Source: a bacterium D16-56 (lineage in GTDB: Bacteria > Bacillota > Clostridia > Lachnospirales > Lachnospiraceae). From it: a DNA stretch of 59,964 nt. Under the pieces are notes generated by a model. It was given only the letters and a program-made list of their open reading frames with translations, was not told the DNA's origin and did no database searches. Positions 53,334 to 59,964 of the stretch are shown piece after piece. Positions within the stretch are counted from its first letter, which is position 1, and the number at the start of each line of letters is the position of its first letter. The position numbers were made by a program, and so were the translations under genes. The DNA is taken from the NCBI GenBank assembly GCA_003611875.1, contig RAYY01000032.1, forward strand, positions 1 through 59,964, read 5' to 3'.

Positions 53334-54368
53334 CTATGAGCTCTCTAAAGCAACTTGTCTCATATCGTGTTCTACCATTAATTTTACTAATTCCTCAAAA
53401 GATGTCTTCTGCGGATCCCATCCGATTTCTATTTTTGCTTTTGTCGGATCTCCCCATAGATTTATCACATCTGTAGGTCTATAAAAATCCTTTGAAACCT
53501 CTACAAGTAAGTTTCCAGTAGCTTTGTCATACCCCTTTTCCTCTAATCCCTTACCTTTAAATTCCAACTCAATACCTACATAATGAAATGCCAATGTGCA
53601 AAATTCGCGAACACTATGTTGTATCCCCGTAGCTATAACAAAATCCTCTGGTTTCTCATTTTGCAAAATCAGCCACATACATTCCACATAATCTTTTGCA
53701 TACCCCCAGTCGCGAAGAGACGAAAGATTTCCCAAAAAAAGTTTGTCCTGTTTTCCCTGTGCTATACGGGCAGCCGCAAGAGTAATTTTACGAGTAACAA
53801 ATGTTTCACCACGACGCTCTGATTCATGATTAAATAAAATACCAGAACATGCAAACATTCCATAAGCTTCTCTATATTCCTTTGTAATCCAAAAGCCATA
53901 TAGTTTCGCCACAGCATAAGGAGAATATGGATGAAAAGGGGTTCTTTCTGATTGGGGCATTTCCTCAACTTTCCCATATAATTCTGATGTAGATGCCTGA
54001 TAAATACGACAAGAGTCTGTCAAACCACAAATCCGTACTGATTCCAGTATTCTTAAAACCCCCATTGCATCCACATCGGCTGTAAATTCAGGAACATCAA
54101 AAGACACCTGCACATGACTCTGTGCTGCAAGATTATATATTTCATCTGGCCGAACCAAGCCAATTACATTAACCAGGCTCATTGAATCACAAAGATCCCC
54201 ATAATGAAGATGAAAATTCTCCTGTTTCTCTAAATGTGCAATTCTTTTTCTGACATCTATAGAAGAACGCCTTATTATTCCATGCACTTCATATCCTTTA
54301 TTCAATAGAAATTCCGATAAAAAAGAACCATCTTGTCCAGTAACTCCTGTAATAAGTGCTTTTTTCAT
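53334..54368 (-). CDS. gmd: GDP-mannose 4,6-dehydratase
   Basis: The 344-residue SDR enzyme shows [29 protein letters not shown] at the N-terminus, [16 protein letters not shown] and [13 protein letters not shown] (Tyr/Lys pair), and [17 protein letters not shown]. These identify Gmd. It produces GDP-4-keto-6-deoxymannose for Fcl. ATG 54368 follows AAAGGA. About 215 bp of AT-rich sequence separates it from the flippase gene upstream. Confidence 0.94.
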   Translation of the reverse strand: MKKALITGVTGQDGSFLSEFLLNKGYEVHGIIRRSSIDVRKRIAHLEKQENFHLHYGDLCDSMSLVNVIGLVRPDEIYNLAAQSHVQVSFDVPEFTADVDAMGVLRILESVRICGLTDSCRIYQASTSELYGKVEEMPQSERTPFHPYSPYAVAKLYGFWITKEYREAYGMFACSGILFNHESERRGETFVTRKITLAAARIAQGKQDKLFLGNLSSLRDWGYAKDYVECMWLILQNEKPEDFVIATGIQHSVREFCTLAFHYVGIELEFKGKGLEEKGYDKATGNLLVEVSKDFYRPTDVINLWGDPTKAKIEIGWDPQKTSFEELVKLMVEHDMRQVALESS

Positions 54369-54585
54369 TCTGTATCCTTTCAATCACTTTATTATCTTGA
54401 ATGTAACTTTATTGTTTAGTAGCAAAAATAATCAAACTCATTAATCTTCTTTTTTCAAAATAAAAATCCTGCCATTCATATCGAACAATATTAACGAATA
54501 CTGCATCTGTTCCATTCTCTCAATACTTTTTTAATTGCTTCCCATGAAAAATACTCTAAAATATGGCACACATAAATCTCCTCTT

Positions 54586-56130
54586 TTATTTATTATTTTT
54601 CAGACTGAATCGATCCCCTACAACAGCTTTTACTCTTTTTACATATTTTATAAAAAGTTTAAAATGCGGATTCTTCAAATTCAAAAAAGTACCTATTACA
54701 ACAGGAATCACCGCCCACAGAATCCCCCGATAAATCATTCCTCTGCAATTAATATTTATACCCTTTGTCAGCTTAAAACAAATGACTCCTTCAAAAATAA
54801 TCACTAAGAATAAAATAAAATGCTTAACCAAATATTTTGCAATTGATTTTTCAAAATAATCCCCTATCACAAATTTTATTCTTCCAAAAGCTATAGAAAA
54901 ATAACCTATCATGGTTCCTATCTGAATTCCGACAATACCTATCCTTTTAGCTAACCATACCGAAACAATCAAGTTCAATATTGCAGAACAAATCATATAA
55001 ACCCTATCTTGCCTGTACCCGCCAAAAACTGCACGATATCGATACACACTTTCCCAAACAATTACAAAATAATAATTTGCTGAAAAAATAATCACAAAAG
55101 CATCTGGCAATAAAAACGGTTTCCCCAACCAAATTTGAATCACAGGCTGATAAAAGATCAAAAAACCCAAGGACAAATAGCTTGCGAGAAAATAACATAA
55201 GATATCAATCACTTCAAATAGATCCCACAATTCCTCTTTTTTTCTTTCGCTATGTATAATGTTTCCAATCGCAGCCTGTAATGGATTAAAAAAACGATTG
55301 AGGATTTGATTAACTCCACTTTGTATTGTCAAATAACTACCATAAAGCGCCACTGTTCTGACCCCACAACATGCTGCTATAATAATACTGTCAGTTCCTC
55401 CATATATGGCATATGAAATTCTATGTATTACAAAGTTTCCCGCATCTGATAAAAAATTTCTTTTTTTAATATCCTCTTTCCTTACTGAATATTTTTTACA
55501 CAAATAAGGGTAATCTTTATCTGTTTTTCTCAAAATAATATAATTTGAAATTACTGTAGTTGATATTTGCAGTATTAAGTAAATCAGATAATTCTTAAAT
55601 AATGCCAAAGTCAATAATTGAATAATCTGAATCATAACAGAAGTATATAAATCAATTTCAATACATTTATACTCCTGTTGATTCACTATATAAATAGTAC
55701 GTCTATAGGACACAAAATATCCAGCAACAACTCCTCCTAACTGTAAAAAATATATCAAACTTAAAAACGACCAACTGATAGAACTCTCTTTGATGAAATA
55801 AGGTAATAAACAGTAACATCCACATCCTAAAAGAAAAACAATGATCGCAATAAATCTATACAGACATTGATACAGATACATAAGTTTTCCGATTTCTTCT
55901 TCATTATTTTCATAGATCTCCTTGTAAAGATGAAAAGAAACTATGTTTCCAATACCTGCTTCTGCAACAGATAACAACAAAAAAACATTCACGAAAAGTG
56001 AATGATATCCTAAAAAATCAACATCTAAAAATATAACAAAAATTCTTCGATTAATAATCTGAAAAAAAAGTGTAAGAACTTGAATAAATGTTGATATTGT
56101 ACTATTCTTCAATGTTTTTTTAGTGTTCAT
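54586..56130 (-). CDS. wzx: Wzx-type lipid-linked oligosaccharide flippase
   Basis: The 514-residue protein has about 12-14 membrane segments with the polysaccharide-flippase pattern (FLDVDFLGYHSLFVNVFLLL near the start, RNFLSDAGNFVIHRISYAIYGGTDSIIIA in the middle). It moves undecaprenol-linked repeat units outward. It overlaps the polymerase gene upstream by 4 bp, so they are coupled. The gene and its neighbours are clearly more AT-rich than the 31-41 kb region. Confidence 0.85.
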   Translation of the reverse strand: MNTKKTLKNSTISTFIQVLTLFFQIINRRIFVIFLDVDFLGYHSLFVNVFLLLSVAEAGIGNIVSFHLYKEIYENNEEEIGKLMYLYQCLYRFIAIIVFLLGCGCYCLLPYFIKESSISWSFLSLIYFLQLGGVVAGYFVSYRRTIYIVNQQEYKCIEIDLYTSVMIQIIQLLTLALFKNYLIYLILQISTTVISNYIILRKTDKDYPYLCKKYSVRKEDIKKRNFLSDAGNFVIHRISYAIYGGTDSIIIAACCGVRTVALYGSYLTIQSGVNQILNRFFNPLQAAIGNIIHSERKKEELWDLFEVIDILCYFLASYLSLGFLIFYQPVIQIWLGKPFLLPDAFVIIFSANYYFVIVWESVYRYRAVFGGYRQDRVYMICSAILNLIVSVWLAKRIGIVGIQIGTMIGYFSIAFGRIKFVIGDYFEKSIAKYLVKHFILFLVIIFEGVICFKLTKGININCRGMIYRGILWAVIPVVIGTFLNLKNPHFKLFIKYVKRVKAVVGDRFSLKNNK

Positions 56131-57512
56131 TTAATATTCCTTTTACCAAAACGCACACGATATAAAAACCATTTTATAGCAATCATATAAACGATACTTC
56201 TAAAAAATCCTATTGTAATGACATTAAAATAAAACATATGATCAAAAAAACTAAACACTGTATAATACCAAACCTCACAGTATAAAATCAATGAAATTTT
56301 TATATTTCCGTTTTGTTCATACATCTTGTCTTTTTTGATAAGTTCATAAAGAAACTGACTACATACAGCATGCAATAATGTATAGATAAGTACTCCCAAC
56401 CAGCCGCCATCAAACAAATAAGACGCATATACCGTATAACAATTTCCTAAATAGTATCCATTAATACGTTGATCTGGCCAGAAGGTTGTAGTCAATTCTC
56501 TTGTATGATATAAATCTGCAATATGAAATTTCACTGATACATAATTAAGTATGGAGCTTAGTGTTTGGTTAGTATTTAACCCTCTTGAAATCCCCTGAAA
56601 AACTGAAATCGAATTTCCTGATTCTTTCAAAAATGTATCTAAATTTTTAATTGGCGCAGATAAATATACTGCCAAATAGTCTAAATTACTATACTTAAGC
56701 TGTCTTCCCAAAAATCTGCCTAAGCTTTGAAAAGCAACCACCCCAAAAATCACAATAATAATAGCATAAATATATCCTTTTATACGCATTCTTTGACATC
56801 TTTGTCCAATTCCTGTATCACTAAATGAATAATAAAGACTCCATCCGATTACAATTATACTGATAAGGTTTCCTCTTCCTCCTAACAATATAGATACGAA
56901 TATGGATAAGCATAAATTTATTAACAAGTATACTTTTACTTTTAAAGCCCCTTTTTTTCTCCGTATGTTAAATAAAAGATATATCCAAATATATCCTGAT
57001 ACGATGGATACGGATCTCATAATGCCTATCCAGGACGGTAAATCAACATATTCTGCTACAGTTTTTTGCCTGATTGCGTTCATTATAAAAGCAAAGCTTC
57101 CCATCCCAACAATTGATATGATATATTTTAATAAAACTATCAAAGTTGCCATTTGAAATGCAATAAAAAACATATATTTCCATGTTGCAATTTCATTACT
57201 TCCAGAATTTTTATTTATGGAAGAACAATAAGACGATACGCTCTTTTTCATTGCATAGAGCCTTGCAAATCTTATTTTTTTCACCGTCATTGATGTAACT
57301 GAAAAAATTAATAAACCACTAATGATTACAAACACTGTTGACAGACCTAAATCCACATTCCATTTGTCAATATATAATAACAACAATAACGATGACGGAA
57401 TAAAAGATAATGCATATGCTGCGCCTGGGGAAAATATCCCATCATTTGAAGTTGAAAAGTAAATGGTTATGACAATAACTGAAAATAAAACAATTATTAT
57501 TAATTGAAACAT
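56127..57512 (-). CDS. wzy: Wzy-type polysaccharide polymerase
   Basis: The 461-residue protein has about ten membrane segments and a typical large loop (RGLNTNQTLSSILNYVSVKFHI ... RELTTTFWPDQRING). Sequences of these polymerases diverge strongly, so the call rests on topology, location between flippase and glycosyltransferases, and size. The ATG follows AAGGGGGG. It overlaps wzx by 4 bp. Confidence 0.8.
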   Translation of the reverse strand: MFQLIIIVLFSVIVITIYFSTSNDGIFSPGAAYALSFIPSSLLLLLYIDKWNVDLGLSTVFVIISGLLIFSVTSMTVKKIRFARLYAMKKSVSSYCSSINKNSGSNEIATWKYMFFIAFQMATLIVLLKYIISIVGMGSFAFIMNAIRQKTVAEYVDLPSWIGIMRSVSIVSGYIWIYLLFNIRRKKGALKVKVYLLINLCLSIFVSILLGGRGNLISIIVIGWSLYYSFSDTGIGQRCQRMRIKGYIYAIIIVIFGVVAFQSLGRFLGRQLKYSNLDYLAVYLSAPIKNLDTFLKESGNSISVFQGISRGLNTNQTLSSILNYVSVKFHIADLYHTRELTTTFWPDQRINGYYLGNCYTVYASYLFDGGWLGVLIYTLLHAVCSQFLYELIKKDKMYEQNGNIKISLILYCEVWYYTVFSFFDHMFYFNVITIGFFRSIVYMIAIKWFLYRVRFGKRNIK

Positions 57513-57595
57513 ATAAAATCTGGTTCCCCCCTTGTATCAAATCATGCATTCATTTTGTAATATATCTATCTTCAAGTCCACCAAACAACAACATC

Positions 57596-58480
57596 TTATA
57601 TCAGCATCCATCCCTCACAAGCAAATGGCTTATGGTATGATTTTGCAGCAATACGAGGTGCAATAACCAATTTTTCTGAATTTCGATTTAAAAAGGCTCC
57701 CCAATAACTAAAAGTACTGTTTGCAATTATATTATGTTTGCATAAACTCATTAACTGCATATCCCTATAGCTATCTTCCTTTTTATTTCCAGAGACATAT
57801 TCGACATTTTTTAGATTGCTAAAATATGTTTTTGCATATTCGATATCATCTGAAAAAACAAAATACCGAATATTATTTAAACCAAGTTCGGATTCCATGA
57901 TCTGAATACCCTTTTTATAATAATCTTTTGGCACCTGTGTAATTCCCAGTGTAATATAATCCCCTCGCCGCATATGGATTGAAACAGAATTTGAGTCCCT
58001 AATCCTTTCTGCAATTTCTCTATTTTTATTGCTATTTAATGAGGGAAAAGAAAAATCCTCAAATAACGATTCCTTTACGTTCTTAAAATAGTTTTCATTT
58101 ATCCATGTTCCTGAAAACATATAAGAACGTATGGTACTCAATTTGAACACCTCAGGATAAAATTCCGTTGGATCATCGACTGTGATTAGAGTACCTTTTC
58201 TTCCCTTCGCGATTGTTCTTAAAGCAAAATATTTATTAAGAATAGGATGCATGGTTTCTCCGCCATGGTAATCAGCTAATTCCATTGCCTTACGATTCAT
58301 ACATTGTGGAAGTTTTAACCCAAAAATTCTTTCTAAATGGTATCCGTCACTTTTTTTTCCATAAAAATTACATATATCTACTGTTATCCGATTACAAGGA
58401 TATTGAAATTGAAGTTCTTTATAAAAAGCATACTGAAACATTTGATTTCCCAAACCACATCCAATACTTACAACAAACAT
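57596..58480 (-). CDS. GT11 alpha-1,2-fucosyltransferase
   Basis: The 294-residue enzyme has the GT11 motifs GCGLGNQMFQYAFYKEL (residues 7-23), SIHMRRGDY (about 165-173, the GDP-fucose-binding box) and NSTFSYWGAF (about 250-259). It transfers L-fucose from GDP-fucose in alpha-1,2 linkage; the donor is made by the ManC/Gmd/Fcl set downstream in the same locus. The ATG follows AGGTGG. It begins 8 bp after the GT2 gene stop. Confidence 0.92.
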   Translation of the reverse strand: MFVVSIGCGLGNQMFQYAFYKELQFQYPCNRITVDICNFYGKKSDGYHLERIFGLKLPQCMNRKAMELADYHGGETMHPILNKYFALRTIAKGRKGTLITVDDPTEFYPEVFKLSTIRSYMFSGTWINENYFKNVKESLFEDFSFPSLNSNKNREIAERIRDSNSVSIHMRRGDYITLGITQVPKDYYKKGIQIMESELGLNNIRYFVFSDDIEYAKTYFSNLKNVEYVSGNKKEDSYRDMQLMSLCKHNIIANSTFSYWGAFLNRNSEKLVIAPRIAAKSYHKPFACEGWMLI

Positions 58481-58488
58481 TTTTCCAC

Positions 58489-59436
58489 CTATCCTTTATT
58501 CAAGAAAGCAATATAATCTCCTATCCAAGATTCCAATTTAGGGTAATACTTTACATATCTCAACAAGGCCAAATATGAAATAATCCCTCCCTTTTTTAAA
58601 AAAACAAGCCGTTCCTCTGCTGCATTAATATACTGTCGTATCCATATTTTATTTTCTTCTAATATATCCTGCATATTCCCCAACAAATGAAGTGAAAGCT
58701 CCTTTCTGAATTTAATAAGCTCTATTCTGCGTCTGCAGGTTTTTTCGTTAGATGGTGTATTATTTCCTTCATGTCTTACTTGATACATTAATGCTTCGTT
58801 TAATATATACAAAGTTCCTCTCATTAATCCTATTGACCAGATCAATGAATCATGAGCTATATCATCAAACCATAAACGTTTTATATCTGGTAAAATATCT
58901 TTTGAAAAAGCGTATGCACATCCTGGCCTGATAGGTCTATATGTAGAACCATTTAATTGTACTTTTTCCAATCTTTTGATTTTATACTTTTTTGCCGATC
59001 TTCTGATTTTTGGCTGTGTATTATCATTATATATAACACGGATATTGCATGAAAGAACTTGTATGTTTTCATATTTATCCATTACCATAACCATTTTCTC
59101 TATCTTATTCACAAACCATATATCATCCTGATCAGAGAGAAAAATAATCTTTCCTTTTGCTTTTAATATTCCCTGTATAAAGTTTCTTTTCCATCCTAAA
59201 TTATTTTTATTAATATATAAATACCAATTTTTTGGCTTATATTCTTTGATAAAGTCCTTAATAATTTCTACAGTAGAATCTGTAGAACAATCATCAAATA
59301 TAAGCACTTCATCAGCTTTAATTGTTTGATTTTCTATTGAAAGCAACTGTCCCTTTAAATATTTTTCTCCATTATATGTAGTCATTATAATAGAAATTTT
59401 TGTATCACTATTTTCTATACAATCTCTTTCTTTCAT
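58489..59436 (-). CDS. GT2-family glycosyltransferase
   Basis: The 315-residue protein has the GT-A start ISIIMTTYNGEKYLKGQLLSI, the DDCSTDST donor-binding motif and IIFLSDQDDIWF (DxD-like). A C-terminal helical part carries the pattern of rhamnosyltransferase-type GT2 enzymes. It extends the capsule repeat unit in the cytoplasm; the sugar is unknown. It is tightly coupled to the fucosyltransferase gene. Confidence 0.9.
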   Translation of the reverse strand: MKERDCIENSDTKISIIMTTYNGEKYLKGQLLSIENQTIKADEVLIFDDCSTDSTVEIIKDFIKEYKPKNWYLYINKNNLGWKRNFIQGILKAKGKIIFLSDQDDIWFVNKIEKMVMVMDKYENIQVLSCNIRVIYNDNTQPKIRRSAKKYKIKRLEKVQLNGSTYRPIRPGCAYAFSKDILPDIKRLWFDDIAHDSLIWSIGLMRGTLYILNEALMYQVRHEGNNTPSNEKTCRRRIELIKFRKELSLHLLGNMQDILEENKIWIRQYINAAEERLVFLKKGGIISYLALLRYVKYYPKLESWIGDYIAFLNKG

Positions 59437-59511
59437 AATATTCTAGTCCATGCAAATAGTCCCTTTCCTGTTTTTGTATCTAATAGCTTTATTAAAACTG
59501 ATAATAATACT

Positions 59512-59964
59512 TTAAAAGATATATTGCTGCTGAATTTTATAGCTAACAAAAAACAACACAGTATCTACAATGATTTTAACCCATACTTCTGAAATAAATA
59601 TACACCATCTCACTCCAGCCATTGTAAGCAACGCACTGATCAGCATCTGACAAACCGCCAATATGACATATTTTATACCAGATTCCTTCATACTTTTTTT
59701 ACTGCTAAATACCAATTTGCAGTTAATTACATAATTATACGCCGCAGATATTATTCTTGCGAATATTACTGCAAAACCCACATAAAAAGTTGTATCCCAC
59801 TTTTTTATTAAAGAACAAAATCCGATAAATAAAGCTAAATCCACAACGCTCGATGACAAGGAAGATATAAAATATCCCACAAAAAATCTCATGAAAATTT
59901 TGTAAATTCGCAGAGAATCAACAACAGGATTGAAATGTGTTTTATGGTTTTTTTTCGACTCATA
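59512..59964 (-). CDS. GtrA-type domain, end of a GT2-GtrA fusion running past the right edge (partial)
   Basis: From the internal ATG at 59892 the frame gives a 126-residue GtrA-like membrane protein with four segments (VGYFISSLSSSVVDLALFIGF, FARIISAAYNYVINCKLVF). The frame is open through the window edge: codons before the ATG read KTHFNPVVDSLRIYKIF, the usual end of a GT2 domain that joins a GtrA domain. I therefore read it as the C-terminus of a GT2-GtrA fusion (lipid-linked sugar synthesis or flipping), continuing beyond 59964. Its N-terminus is not in the window. Confidence 0.7.
   Translation of the reverse strand, partial: YESKKNHKTHFNPVVDSLRIYKIFMRFFVGYFISSLSSSVVDLALFIGFCSLIKKWDTTFYVGFAVIFARIISAAYNYVINCKLVFSSKKSMKESGIKYVILAVCQMLISALLTMAGVRWCIFISEVWVKIIVDTVLFFVSYKIQQQYIF

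Overview
This window looks like a chromosomal segment of an anaerobic low-to-mid GC Firmicute, most likely a gut Lachnospiraceae (Clostridia). The grounds are strong AGGAGG-type ribosome binding sites, many TTG/GTG starts, LTxC lipoboxes, an EFR1-type ferredoxin protein, TnpV/large-serine-recombinase mobile DNA and clostridial-style ABC, two-component and MerR genes. Genus cannot be fixed from this sequence alone. No rRNA, tRNA or CRISPR array was found.

Layout. (1) 1-3.1 kb: decayed end of a mobile element, with a TnpV-like protein, a 5'-truncated large serine recombinase and orphan fragments. (2) 3.3-12.7 kb: metabolic and regulatory genes, namely an iron alcohol dehydrogenase, an aldo/keto reductase with a ferredoxin tail, a histidine kinase and response regulator, a LysR regulator beside a gutted FMN reductase, scars of two integrases, an ECF-like sigma factor and a DUF2461 protein. 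(3) 12.7-24 kb: a MerR-regulated MFS exporter, then a tandem array of membrane-anchored paralogues (two complete, one remnant) interrupted by fragments of adenosine deaminase, TetR and MutS-like genes, then a lipoprotein, an EFR1-GyrI fusion and an Xre/metallo-hydrolase pair. (4) 24-31 kb: a beta-fructoside uptake and hydrolysis locus (AraC, LacI, GH32, ABC transporter). (5) 31.4-39.6 kb: FtsH, an amino-acid ABC transporter with an M20 amidohydrolase, and a zinc-ribbon membrane protein. (6) 39.7 kb to the right edge: one long leftward surface-polysaccharide locus ending at a strong terminator near 39.6 kb.

The polysaccharide locus is the most interesting part. It carries Wzx/Wzy, three glycosyltransferase genes including a GT11 alpha-1,2-fucosyltransferase, a full GDP-L-fucose pathway (ManC, Gmd, Fcl), CapE/CapF, and two sets of O-acyl-type modification genes. 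Between 44.7 and 50.1 kb lie three genes that match, by motif and order, the first steps of Campylobacter O-methyl phosphoramidate synthesis: a PEP-synthase-like L-glutamine kinase (here fused to an N-terminal cytidylyltransferase-like domain), a gamma-glutamyl-CDP-amidate hydrolase-like amidotransferase, and a CTP:phosphoglutamine cytidylyltransferase-like enzyme. A LicD-family phosphotransferase sits directly upstream. Two modification genes hold poly-G tracts: an 11-G tract in the MBOAT acyltransferase (in frame) and a 10-G tract in an AlgX/SGNH-like gene lying inside the phosphoramidate set (out of frame). Together this predicts a fucosylated capsule with a phase-variable, possibly phosphoramidate, decoration. 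That conclusion is inference from sequence only.

A second unexplained signal is a pair of related long inverted-repeat elements (3342-3477 and 21981-22144). They share a central core but have different, still self-pairing arms, and each lies just downstream of a gene in the same relative orientation.
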